64,000 nt of DNA, from positions 124,001 to 188,000 of IMG/VR virus record IMGVR_UViG_3300046660_000219; one strand, written 5' to 3'. Each line of letters begins with the position of its first letter. Within the stretch, counting starts at the first letter, position 1. This document shows, piece by piece, positions 32,440 to 40,377 of the stretch. The notes beneath the pieces were generated by a model. It saw only the letters and a program-made list of their open reading frames with translations. It did no database searches and was not told the DNA's origin. The stretch is from a virus. A program made the translations under genes and the position numbers.

Positions 32440-34242
32440 TCAATCCTCGTCATCTTCATCGTCGTCAATTTCTCCCTCGTCATCCTCCATATCGTCTTCT
32501 TCATCCGCATCGTCTTCTTCATCCTCTTCAGCGGCGAAGTCACCGTTCTCCCAGGTGCGCGGCGTGCCAGCGTCAGCCACAGCCTCGTCTTGGAAGTTAC
32601 GCAACAGGCTGTCAGGACCATCTTCACCGAAGGTTCCGATAAGATGCTGCCACACACTTATGTGTACCTTTTTCGGAGGTTCTTTGGAGTCCGGTAAGAG
32701 CGACCACTTTCCAATATGATCCGTGTCGAATGTACGGTAGTACTCCATGATCGCCAAGATCAGGTTATAGTAGTCATTGGTGCGGATCGCTGACTCGAAC
32801 AATCGATCGAATGAACCAACGCAACTACCGTGTGGATTACGATAGTCCTTGTTCGGCGACGCGATGTTACGAACGCGTACCGAACCTTCCGTACTGATTT
32901 GGATCTCGAAACGTCCGCAATAGCGCTCCGTCCTATCACGCATCGAAATGCCCAGCATGTTCTTGGTGACGACGATCATGCGAGACGGAGTGAGAGTAAG
33001 TGTGTCGATTTCACCCATACCTTTAAGACGCTCGATAGATTCGCGCATGGCTCTTACGGTGTCGTCAGCCATGAGATTATAAGCACGTTCTGCGCCCTGG
33101 AATTTAGAGACCGCCTCTAGCATTTTCTTACGCAGCTTCTCCAATTCGTTCTGCGATTCCGCGTAGGTTGTTACGACGGATTTCGCGACGACTGCACCCC
33201 ACCTAGCCAGAGACTCTTCCGACACGCCATCATTGGCTTCTAGCCGCTTCTCCAGCGCTAGTAGGAATGCGGCGTGGTTGGGGAACGTCGTGAAAATGAC
33301 GGGCTTATTATTACCCTGCACGGGCACGACAATGTAACCATGACGGAATGGTTCGCCATTAGCCAAGCGCACAGGAGGTGCGGCGTCGCGCGTGACCACG
33401 GCATCGACGCTGGTGTTGCTTAATTTCGGTCGCGAAATAGTACGACGTGGTGTCACACCCTGCGCTTTAGGATCGGGTCGTTCATCTGACGGATCATAGA
33501 CCAACGGACGAAAACGCTCGCTAGCTTCTTGCCGCATGGCCGCGTGAAGATGCGGCGTCATGTGGTTGTCGAAGTGAATGCCTTCGAACACCACACCGTG
33601 AATGTACGTCGGATATGACGTGGAGCCGATGAAATCGGCATTGAACCGGTTTTCCCAGTTGAGAGTTTCACCACGATTAAAGGTATCACGCATCAATACC
33701 GGCATCATGTAGCCGAATACCGTCAGACGCGTGGAATAACTACTCTTACGATCGCTCGTGCCCCAGTAAGAATAGTTGGCAAAAACCGTACCACCAGGGA
33801 GACGATTACGCCACGACGCACGTAACGGGTCCGTGCCGCTGCGGACGTAGGACGAAGTATGCGGTGCTTGGTTGCGCGGCACGTCGTAGCCGTCATTGCC
33901 GTCAAGCGCCAGCACTTCCGTAAGCAAGGGTGACGGATTGATCACCGGGCATTCCGTCCGCTTAACCCAACCGTGAACCTGCGCCAGAGCCGGGATAAGG
34001 TAACGACGCTTCTCTGGCATTTCGTACGCATAGATCGGCAGCGTAGTCGTCGCTTGTAGTTGTTCCATCGTAAGCATGTTGGTAATGCGCGGATGGAACG
34101 GTGTGAAGGCCGGTGCGGGAAGGGTTTTGGCCTTCGTACCCTTCTTCGTGGTTGGATCCGTCTTAAGGTCAGCTTTAGAGAACTTGGCGCTAGCGCCTCC
34201 CACGGAAGGGACAGCTTTCAGGTAGGGGTTTGAACGAGCCAT
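32440..34242 (-). CDS. Large protein with predicted E2 (UBC)-like C-terminal domain, paralogue A
   Basis: 600 residues. Residues 1-380 match nothing I know but share blocks with the next gene (LANGEPFRHGYIVV at 293; EGIHFDN at 220). Residues about 390-510 run helix, strand (TLTLTPSRMIVVTKN), strand (RFEIQIS), strand (GSVRVRNIAS), then YRNPHGSCVGSF, then helix, the E2 order with His-Pro-Asn-like motif and Cys474 as candidate active site. The tail (570-600) is almost all Asp/Glu. ATG 34242 follows GGAAATAGTAAC. The E2 assignment is by topology and context. Confidence 0.6.
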   Translation of the reverse strand: MARSNPYLKAVPSVGGASAKFSKADLKTDPTTKKGTKAKTLPAPAFTPFHPRITNMLTMEQLQATTTLPIYAYEMPEKRRYLIPALAQVHGWVKRTECPVINPSPLLTEVLALDGNDGYDVPRNQAPHTSSYVRSGTDPLRASWRNRLPGGTVFANYSYWGTSDRKSSYSTRLTVFGYMMPVLMRDTFNRGETLNWENRFNADFIGSTSYPTYIHGVVFEGIHFDNHMTPHLHAAMRQEASERFRPLVYDPSDERPDPKAQGVTPRRTISRPKLSNTSVDAVVTRDAAPPVRLANGEPFRHGYIVVPVQGNNKPVIFTTFPNHAAFLLALEKRLEANDGVSEESLARWGAVVAKSVVTTYAESQNELEKLRKKMLEAVSKFQGAERAYNLMADDTVRAMRESIERLKGMGEIDTLTLTPSRMIVVTKNMLGISMRDRTERYCGRFEIQISTEGSVRVRNIASPNKDYRNPHGSCVGSFDRLFESAIRTNDYYNLILAIMEYYRTFDTDHIGKWSLLPDSKEPPKKVHISVWQHLIGTFGEDGPDSLLRNFQDEAVADAGTPRTWENGDFAAEEDEEDDADEEDDMEDDEGEIDDDEDDED

Positions 34243-34272
34243 GTTACTATTTCCTCTAGCTAGATTCTGCGA

Positions 34273-36042
34273 TCAATATTCGTCGTAGGTGTCAGCGCTG
34301 CGACCGCTTTCGTAATCGTCTCGCAGCTTACCTTCGAATGAATACAGCGCCGACGTAAAGGCCGTGGCGATCGAACTACCGCCGCGCTTCTTGCGTGCCT
34401 TACCTTTAAATACGGCGCTATCCGGCCAATCACCGACGAGAACCTGCCAATCCGACTCATAGGTCTTTTCAGGCCGCTCCTTGCTCTTAGGCAGCAGATC
34501 CCACTTGTGCGTGTGGCCCTTGTCAAAGAAACGGTAGTACTCCATGCTGGATATCACGAGCTGATGGTAGTCCGACATGGCCAGCGCGGATTCGAAGATG
34601 CGGGAGAACGAACCGACACAGCCGCCATGCGGATTACGGTAGTCCTTATGGGGTGCAGCGATGTTGCGGACACGCACGGCACTCGACAGATGGATTTGGA
34701 TTTCCATCTGTCCGCAGTACCGTTCGTCACCGCTGTTGTCGTTGTAGCCCAACATGTCTTTGGAGACGATGATAAGGGTATCACCGTCACATGTCACCGA
34801 CTCGATCTCACCAGCGTTGCGAATACGCTCCAGACTGACGTGTAACGTCTTGGCCGTGTCGTCGTTAGCTAGAGACAAGATGCGCTGTGCCGTCGCCCGT
34901 TCACCGGTCAACGTAAGCACCTCCGCCATCTTCTCTTCGATGCGTAGCGTGAGGTGATCGTAGGTGTCCTTAAGCGTGGATGTTACCCTTTGCGCCCAAC
35001 GATCGGCGAAGACGTCCAGTACGTCACCGTCCGCGAGTTGCGGCACGCTAACGATACGATGCGTTCGCTCGTGCGCCGTAACGAAGCTCTCAAGCGACGG
35101 CGCAGTCGTAACGACGATCCGGTTGTCGATGACAATGTATCCGTGGCGAAACGGTACACCATTGGCTAGCGCCGGTGTATCGGCACAGCGCAGGGCGTGC
35201 ACGTTGGAAAGTCGAGCGTGACGGTTGGTGCTATCCGTCAGCATTTCTTGGATAGAGCCTTGCGGCAGCTCAGAGACCGCCGCTTGCACGTCGCTCGCCA
35301 AGAACGACAGGTCCCGAAACACGGCGTTAGCCTGGGCGACTACATGCGGGTTGTCGAGGTTGAAATGAATACCCTCGATGAGAACACCGCAGAAATAGGT
35401 AAGACGTCGATGGCTCGACGTGACGTAGTCGTGATTGCGCGAGTTCTCTAGAGCGATCATACCGTCTCGGCTTTGGAAGCACAGCGCCGGAATGGCCAGC
35501 CCATAGCCAAACAAGTTAAGGTAGCGATCATCTGTGTCCGGCTGGGACCACGGAATGAAGTAGCGCGCTAGAGAGCGCGAGTTTACACGCTCACGACAGA
35601 AGTCTAGCAAACTATCGTTTTCCGGATAGTCAGCATCCAAGGCTAGATTAAAGGTACGCGGCACAAGGAAGCACGGGTTCTCCGGACTGCTGGTCAGGGC
35701 GATGTAATCGCGATCACGCGACACGTCGTCAGGCATGACACTCGTTTGCCACCCGTACGCCTTGGCCAGCAAGCGGAAGTTGGCACGCTCGCTCAGTTTC
35801 ACCTCATGCAGATACACTTTCTTGAAATCCGCGCTGTACGGGCTGCGCTGGTCAACGGGCCGCAAATCAATGTGCGACTTGACCGTACGCGGCGTGCGTA
35901 CCTTTTTAATAGGTGACGGACTGCACGCCGCCGTAGCAGGATAATCCGGCGCGTCTCTAGTGGGGGCGGAGGTCTCTGTCATGGCTTCATTTGCGTAAAT
36001 GCCAGCGAGCTTGAGCTTAGCGGAGGACTTCTGAGCAGCCAT
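34273..36042 (-). CDS. Large protein with predicted E2 (UBC)-like C-terminal domain, paralogue B
   Basis: 589 residues, tandem paralogue of the downstream gene. Best conserved is the C-terminal part: RYCGQMEIQI, VRVRNIAAPHKDYRNPHGGC (Cys475), then VGSFSRIFESA and MEYYRFFD, KWDLLPKSKE. A coiled coil lies at about 355-400. It lacks the acidic tail of paralogue A and ends in a basic then acidic segment. Both Cys sites are retained, so both may work, perhaps on different targets. First gene of the operon, 85 bases from the predicted promoter. Confidence 0.6.
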   Translation of the reverse strand: MAAQKSSAKLKLAGIYANEAMTETSAPTRDAPDYPATAACSPSPIKKVRTPRTVKSHIDLRPVDQRSPYSADFKKVYLHEVKLSERANFRLLAKAYGWQTSVMPDDVSRDRDYIALTSSPENPCFLVPRTFNLALDADYPENDSLLDFCRERVNSRSLARYFIPWSQPDTDDRYLNLFGYGLAIPALCFQSRDGMIALENSRNHDYVTSSHRRLTYFCGVLIEGIHFNLDNPHVVAQANAVFRDLSFLASDVQAAVSELPQGSIQEMLTDSTNRHARLSNVHALRCADTPALANGVPFRHGYIVIDNRIVVTTAPSLESFVTAHERTHRIVSVPQLADGDVLDVFADRWAQRVTSTLKDTYDHLTLRIEEKMAEVLTLTGERATAQRILSLANDDTAKTLHVSLERIRNAGEIESVTCDGDTLIIVSKDMLGYNDNSGDERYCGQMEIQIHLSSAVRVRNIAAPHKDYRNPHGGCVGSFSRIFESALAMSDYHQLVISSMEYYRFFDKGHTHKWDLLPKSKERPEKTYESDWQVLVGDWPDSAVFKGKARKKRGGSSIATAFTSALYSFEGKLRDDYESGRSADTYDEY

Positions 36043-36080
36043 GGCGTTGTGATCCCTTGTGTGGAAATAGCAGATAGCAG

Positions 36081-36111
36081 AACGCCACGTCGTGTGGTTC
36101 GACGTGGCGTT
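36081..36111 (-). promoter_or_regulatory. Leader hairpin of the ubiquitin-like operon
   Basis: Perfect 12-bp stem (AACGCCACGTCG with its complement) with a 7-base loop, between the predicted transcription start and the first start codon. No U-tract. Candidate mRNA-stability or translation control element. Confidence 0.6.
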
Positions 36112-36127
36112 TCAAATGCGAAGACAC

Positions 36128-36155
36128 AGTATACAGGAATCGGCAAATTTGCCAA
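36128..36155 (-). promoter_or_regulatory. Promoter P5 of the ubiquitin-like operon with overlapping operator
   Basis: -35 TTGGCA (36150-36155), 16 bp, -10 TATACT (36128-36133). The 16-bp palindromic box (36140-36155, TTGGCAAATTTGCCGA on the minus strand) covers the -35 and spacer. Same box as at P1-P4, but there it lies upstream. Here a bound protein should block polymerase. Confidence 0.6.
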
Positions 36156-36163
36156 TACCCCCG

Positions 36164-36337
36164 CTACTGGACCAAGAAGCTCCTGTAACCACAGGGTTTT
36201 CTGGTGTGACGCTCCATGCGACCGCTCTGGCCTTGCCGTACGACCCACATGGCGACCTTGTAGGGATCAGCGTTGACGTAAACTTCGCGGATAGGAGACT
36301 TGCGGCGACGGCGAGCACGAATGGTTTTGATACGCAT
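36164..36337 (-). CDS. Small basic protein, 57 residues
   Basis: ATG 36337 follows AAAAGGTAGATTA. N-terminus MRIKTIRARRRRKS is strongly basic; many Arg/Lys throughout. Its stop lies just upstream of promoter P5. Possibly nucleic-acid binding; no family recognised. Confidence 0.65.
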   Translation of the reverse strand: MRIKTIRARRRRKSPIREVYVNADPYKVAMWVVRQGQSGRMERHTRKPCGYRSFLVQ

Positions 36338-36361
36338 TAATCTACCTTTTCTGTGTTGTGC

Positions 36362-36565
36362 TTAAGGCGTGTAGCTAAGACCAGCCGCGTGCAGCACCTC
36401 AACGAACTCGTCCTTGCTCATAGCAGTGAAGCATTGGAAATGATCGTTGTCGCGGTAGACGATGCCGATGGTAACAGTATCGCCGTCGTTCATGATTTCG
36501 ATGGAGTTGGGCTTGCCTTCCATGGGTATGCGCACGGTGCACGTGGTAGTGAACTTGCCCGCCAT
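36362..36565 (-). CDS. Hypothetical small protein, 67 residues
   Basis: Beta-rich N-terminal half, helical C-terminus. Spacing to the upstream gene 5 bases. No family recognised. Confidence 0.65.
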   Translation of the reverse strand: MAGKFTTTCTVRIPMEGKPNSIEIMNDGDTVTIGIVYRDNDHFQCFTAMSKDEFVEVLHAAGLSYTP

Positions 36566-36570
36566 GATGG

Positions 36571-37182
36571 TTACTCTTTCACGTCATCAGTGGATTGCGC
36601 GAAACTCGTTAACGTAGCGCCATTAGCAAGCTTATCCGCACGCCGGCGCAGGTCCGTGATCTGCCTGTTTAGATACTCCGGATCGACGGTGTTGTAATTA
36701 TTAATAATGGTCTGCATGCGATCTAGACGGTCCATACCGTAACGCAGGGCTAGATACCACAGCTTGTAAGACCAACCCATCAAAACCAACCACGCCCAAA
36801 CACGCGACGTGGTGATGACGCCGTTGGTTTTGTGGTGATGTGGATGCACACTGTAGAAGGTCACCAGAGAAAAGGTACGCATCCAATTTCGGTTGACATA
36901 GCCACGTGCCACCTTCACCCGATTAGGATGACCAACATAACCATGTGTGATCGTGAAACTGTCTTCCGCCCAGTGTCGAAAAGTGTAGCTCTCGAACGTG
37001 GCGATGCGTTGGCCAAGAAACACCGCCTGCTGGTCACTGAATGCATAGAAGCCAACAACTTCGTTGTTTTCGGTCTGGACACAGTAGTTAGGGCCGCGTA
37101 GGCGCATCATACAGCGTTGAAACAGGCTTTGCGCCGGGTCCTTGACGATCAGGCGCTTGGGCGCATTGAGATTGAGCGGCAT
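36571..37182 (-). CDS. Hypothetical protein with one membrane segment, 203 residues
   Basis: A hydrophobic, Trp-rich segment at about 133-155 followed by a helical coiled-coil-like tail. ATG 37182 has AGGAGGGCGCT upstream. Probably membrane-attached. Confidence 0.6.
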   Translation of the reverse strand: MPLNLNAPKRLIVKDPAQSLFQRCMMRLRGPNYCVQTENNEVVGFYAFSDQQAVFLGQRIATFESYTFRHWAEDSFTITHGYVGHPNRVKVARGYVNRNWMRTFSLVTFYSVHPHHHKTNGVITTSRVWAWLVLMGWSYKLWYLALRYGMDRLDRMQTIINNYNTVDPEYLNRQITDLRRRADKLANGATLTSFAQSTDDVKE

Positions 37183-37191
37183 AGCGCCCTC

Positions 37192-37470
37192 CTAATCTTT
37201 GGGTGTCATAAAACGGTACGACAAGGCCGTACACCACGAGATGTTGCAGAACCACAGACCGAACGACCAGTGCCAGCCGTCGTAGTACATGTGTTGCGGG
37301 CCGAAGTAGCGCGACTCCTTCGGCAACCAGTTCCACCAATAGAAATAGTAGCTGTAACTGGCCATGCTCGGATACTCGGGAGGGACGAACCATCCCCACT
37401 CGACACCATCCCACATCCAATGGATGCGCGGTTGCTTTTTAGTCTGCGTTTCAATAATACAAGGCTCCAT
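37192..37470 (-). CDS. Trp/Tyr-rich protein, 92 residues
   Basis: About a quarter of residues are Trp or Tyr (SYSYYFYWWNWLP, YYDGWHWSFGLWF). ATG 37470 has AAGGAACCGAGGCA upstream. No family recognised; such composition suggests membrane-interface or carbohydrate contact. Confidence 0.6.
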   Translation of the reverse strand: MEPCIIETQTKKQPRIHWMWDGVEWGWFVPPEYPSMASYSYYFYWWNWLPKESRYFGPQHMYYDGWHWSFGLWFCNISWCTALSYRFMTPKD

Positions 37471-37508
37471 TGCCTCGGTTCCTTCTTCTTGCTCTCTAGG
37501 TTGTCAAC

Positions 37509-37542
37509 ACAGCCCATGGAAACATTAAGCACCATGGGCTGT
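37509..37542 (-). terminator. Terminator-like hairpin
   Basis: ACAGCCCATGG pairs with CCATGGGCTGT across a 12-base loop; only a short T stretch follows. Confidence 0.6.
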
Positions 37543-37563
37543 TAGGATAGCCTAGTCGAAACG

Positions 37564-37812
37564 CTAATGCGAAGCGTCAAATAATGTCAGATAGCGCTCC
37601 ACCGGGGTGTCGAGTTCCGGGGCCTTCTCGTACAGCTCACGCGGCGAATAGGCTTCTAGGCACTGGCCGTCGTTGTTGTACAGGGCAACCAAAAGTGTAG
37701 ATGCACGATCACCACGTGTTTTATACGTATTGAACTGAGCTAGACACGTGATCATCGTGCCTACAGTGATAGCTACGCTATGCGTACCGACGATAACGAG
37801 TTTACAGGCCAT
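37564..37812 (-). CDS. Hypothetical protein, 82 residues
   Basis: ATG 37812 follows AAAGGTAACCAC. Beta-rich start, then helices. No family recognised. Confidence 0.65.
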   Translation of the reverse strand: MACKLVIVGTHSVAITVGTMITCLAQFNTYKTRGDRASTLLVALYNNDGQCLEAYSPRELYEKAPELDTPVERYLTLFDASH

Positions 37813-37816
37813 GTGG

Positions 37817-38029
37817 TTACCTTTCAGGATGTTCGCTGATGATATAGTTTTCGAAACCCTCGCCACCGTGTGCGGTGTCGTTAAGGCGCTCAAGCATGTC
37901 TTCCAGTTCTGTGTCATTCATCGCCACGGCTTGAGCGCGAATAGCGCGGCGGGTTTCCTCTTGACGCAGATCAACATATTTTTCTTCAGCGGCTTGCCGC
38001 GTCAGGTGGCGTGTGGATTTAACGCCCAT
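37817..38029 (-). CDS. Hypothetical helical protein, 70 residues
   Basis: Charged helix throughout. ATG 38029 follows AAAGGGTAACCA. No family recognised. Confidence 0.65.
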   Translation of the reverse strand: MGVKSTRHLTRQAAEEKYVDLRQEETRRAIRAQAVAMNDTELEDMLERLNDTAHGGEGFENYIISEHPER

Positions 38030-38041
38030 TGGTTACCCTTT

Positions 38042-38353
38042 CTACGTCTGCGCGGTTTTTGTTTCGCGATACTCGGACCACGCTTCTTCTCGTATGACAG
38101 CGGCGTACTTTAGCATACGCTTATCGAAGTTGTCCAATTCCAGCACAACCCCGTCAATCTTAAGGGGTTCGTACGGGACGCCAAGGAACGCGGCTAGATC
38201 GATAGCTTCGAACAACGAGCGTTCGGGCTTGTAGTGCATCCACGGCGTTATGGTCTCACCCTTGTCGTTGTGAATGGTAACCCAATACTCGTACTTGGTG
38301 TCGTCGGTGCGCGACGTCGTCATACGACCGATAGATACCTTTGTCGCGGCCAT
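38042..38353 (-). CDS. Hypothetical protein, 103 residues
   Basis: Alpha/beta. Shares one base with the upstream gene's stop. No family recognised. Confidence 0.65.
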   Translation of the reverse strand: MAATKVSIGRMTTSRTDDTKYEYWVTIHNDKGETITPWMHYKPERSLFEAIDLAAFLGVPYEPLKIDGVVLELDNFDKRMLKYAAVIREEAWSEYRETKTAQT

Positions 38354-38538
38354 CAGACGGTCTCCTTGGTTTGAGCGTCTGTGCGTAACTCATCGTACCG
38401 TTTAAGAATCGATGCATCACACGACGGACAGGTGGCGCTAAGCCCCATACGATCCCAATCGACGCAGCGCATACACGTGCCGACGTCTTGTTGTGCTTTG
38501 AGCCATAGCTCGCGACTAGGTTGGAGGAGAAGGGCCAT
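38353..38538 (-). CDS. Small zinc-ribbon-like protein, 61 residues
   Basis: CMRC and CPSC, 12 residues apart, form a C4 zinc ribbon. ATG 38538 follows AAAGGTAAGCTG. No named family. Confidence 0.65.
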   Translation of the reverse strand: MALLLQPSRELWLKAQQDVGTCMRCVDWDRMGLSATCPSCDASILKRYDELRTDAQTKETV

Positions 38539-38542
38539 CAGC

Positions 38543-38749
38543 TTACCTTTTCACCGTGAAGCCGCAACACGGGCAGATGTCGCAGACGTAGATTCGCGTT
38601 TGCAAGTTGGCAATGACGTTAGGGACGTCAAACAGCGACGCCCCGTCGAGTGCAGCTTGTAGCACGCCCTCATCCGTCACCGGGCTGGTGTCGTAGCGCG
38701 CTTCCAAGCGATGGCCGTCGCGTGCGCAGTTGTGTTTGCGGAAGAACAT
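38543..38749 (-). CDS. Small Cys-rich protein, 68 residues
   Basis: CDICPCCG at the C-terminus plus an N-terminal Cys/His pair may bind zinc. ATG 38749 follows AAAGGTAACAACT. No family recognised. Confidence 0.6.
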   Translation of the reverse strand: MFFRKHNCARDGHRLEARYDTSPVTDEGVLQAALDGASLFDVPNVIANLQTRIYVCDICPCCGFTVKR

Positions 38750-38760
38750 AGTTGTTACCT

Positions 38761-38967
38761 TTAAACAGGAGACCAGCGCCAGTCATTGGCTTGTTTGTCG
38801 TCTTCGGTTGGTTTGTAACGGTAGCGTTCGCCGATGTCATAAGACTCGGCGAAGATTTCCCCATCCTGGCCTTTGGTGACTTGCTTGCACAGATCGTCAT
38901 CGATCCAAGCTTGCCGGGTCATCCAGTTGCCTTGACGGGCCTTGATCATGGCTTCTTCGTAAGTCAC
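38761..38967 (-). CDS. DUF2829 / Tad2-like protein
   Basis: 68 residues. MTYEEAMIKARQGNWMTRQA, then W at 21 and YRYKPTEDDKQANDW near the end match DUF2829 ('F-EAL---K-G--V-R--W ... P---D--A-DW'). The studied member, Tad2, blocks the Thoeris defence by sequestering its cyclic nucleotide signal. Family match is good; anti-defence activity here is an inference. Confidence 0.75.
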   Translation of the reverse strand: MTYEEAMIKARQGNWMTRQAWIDDDLCKQVTKGQDGEIFAESYDIGERYRYKPTEDDKQANDWRWSPV

Positions 38968-39055
38968 GGTTGGTTCCTTTCGGAAAATGTAGAGGTTTGG
39001 ATGAACCCGCGCCTAAGCACGGGCTCCGCGAAGCATCTACCCTTTCGTGTGAGGT

Positions 39056-39484
39056 TTATTTGTAGAAGCCAGTCTTGGGTTTGTGTCCTCTGGCACGACG
39101 AAGACGTCCGTCTTCATCCTCGTATTCAATATCCGCGTCATCGGACTTCATAGCGCGGATAGCTGACGACGACACATGGTCGGGGTATTCGTAATCGCTA
39201 CCCTCGTCGTACAGCGGCTCCTCGTGCCGGTTGTGCGGCACGTCCGCCACCGTCGATAGCCATATGGGGCTGTGCTCGTGCACGCACGTAACCGGGGAGA
39301 TACCGATCACGTTAGCCTTGAGCCACGCTAGGGCGCGGTCTGCGTCAGGCGCATTAGTATAGACCGATGTCCAGGCGAAATTGAGGCTTTGCGCCAGCGA
39401 TTGCATAGTGCTGGGATGGCCGGTATCGAAAACAGTAGCACCCTCGACGAAGGTAGCCACCATGCGGCTGTGAGCGAGATTCAT
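39056..39484 (-). CDS. Hypothetical protein with acidic then basic C-terminus, 142 residues
   Basis: Globular N-terminal 90 residues, then Asp/Glu-rich and a final basic segment. ATG 39484 preceded by AAAAGGGTAATATC. No family recognised. Confidence 0.65.
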   Translation of the reverse strand: MNLAHSRMVATFVEGATVFDTGHPSTMQSLAQSLNFAWTSVYTNAPDADRALAWLKANVIGISPVTCVHEHSPIWLSTVADVPHNRHEEPLYDEGSDYEYPDHVSSSAIRAMKSDDADIEYEDEDGRLRRARGHKPKTGFYK

Positions 39485-39516
39485 GATATTACCCTTTTCG
39501 TAGAAGCTTAGCTAGA

Positions 39517-39534
39517 CACGCACCGGAGTGCGTG
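39517..39534 (-). terminator. Short hairpin after the 95-residue gene
   Basis: CACGCAC / GTGCGTG with a 4-base loop, no clear U-tract. Confidence 0.45.
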
Positions 39535-39546
39535 CCCGAGAAGCGC

Positions 39547-39834
39547 CTACAGGTTACCGGCGATGAACTTCGCCATGTCGCCGTACCAGACGGTCCAGAC
39601 AACAAATGGATTTTCTGCGTAGTCGCGGTACGGCAGGTTCGGGAAGTTGGCGACGATGTGCGACAGCGAGTCACCTGTCGCGGCGACCTTAGTAACGCGA
39701 TCGGCAATACCTACTGAACTAAGCCACGCCCGTATGTCGCTGGCTTCTGGTGTCTGGTACGTAATAGTATCCCAACGCTTTTCGTTCGAGTCGGAAGCCA
39801 GAACACCAGGTTCAAAGGTGACGATGATGGTCAT
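39547..39834 (-). CDS. Hypothetical protein, 95 residues
   Basis: ATG 39834 follows AAAGGTAAACACC. Alpha/beta, aromatic C-terminus. No family recognised. Confidence 0.65.
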   Translation of the reverse strand: MTIIVTFEPGVLASDSNEKRWDTITYQTPEASDIRAWLSSVGIADRVTKVAATGDSLSHIVANFPNLPYRDYAENPFVVWTVWYGDMAKFIAGNL

Positions 39835-39848
39835 GGTGTTTACCTTTC

Positions 39849-40238
39849 CTATCCGATGGTGTCGCTGCGCATCGCGTCGATCAAACCCCAGAACGACTCG
39901 TCCTGGCGAATGGCGGTGTCTTGGCCGATAGCCGCGACACAGGCCGGAGTGTGCGGCTTGCGCCAGCATGCACCAGCCACGAACGCCGTGTGTGCCCGGT
40001 TGGCGATGGCGCACATCGCGTACCATTTCTGCAACTGAGCACGATTGAGCTTCAGGTCGGAGGATTTCAGCCCTTGTTCGGTGCACAGCGCGATTTGCGC
40101 TGCGGTTTGATCGGGCCACGTCTCCCCACGCTCAGCGCGCTCGTCAGGGACGTACCCTTGGTAGTTCTGGGCGCTCACCGTGGAGGCGCTGAAGAGCGCC
40201 ACGCAGGACAGAGACACGAAGAGAAGGCGGCGGATCAT
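39849..40238 (-). CDS. Secreted/periplasmic protein with signal peptide
   Basis: 129 residues. Basic MIRR, hydrophobic core and SASTVSA-QN give a clear signal peptidase I site at about residue 23. Four Cys in the mature part could form two disulphides. ATG 40238 follows AAAAGGTAAACACC. Acts outside the cytoplasm, e.g. on the periplasm or cell wall; role unknown. Confidence 0.7.
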   Translation of the reverse strand: MIRRLLFVSLSCVALFSASTVSAQNYQGYVPDERAERGETWPDQTAAQIALCTEQGLKSSDLKLNRAQLQKWYAMCAIANRAHTAFVAGACWRKPHTPACVAAIGQDTAIRQDESFWGLIDAMRSDTIG

Positions 40239-40243
40239 GGTGT

Positions 40244-40366
40244 TTACCTTTTAGAAAAGATGGACTGCCACACGTGCAACACGTCGAGCGGCAGCAATGA
40301 GCGCGCCATAAGGGCGGGTATACCATACCCCGTAGTGGCGACGAAGATGATAGCCGGTATCCACAT
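40244..40366 (-). CDS. Small hydrophobic protein, 40 residues
   Basis: ATG 40366 follows AAAGGTAATCGCT. MWIPAIIFVATTGYGIPALM is a likely membrane segment. Fits between neighbours with normal spacing. Confidence 0.6.
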   Translation of the reverse strand: MWIPAIIFVATTGYGIPALMARSLLPLDVLHVWQSIFSKR

Positions 40367-40377
40367 AGCGATTACCT

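Noticed and set aside
30804-36042. Calling the operon a PRTRC plasmid system
   Set aside because: PRTRC also has ParB, a JAB peptidase and other proteins; none is visible here and the E2-like proteins are far larger.
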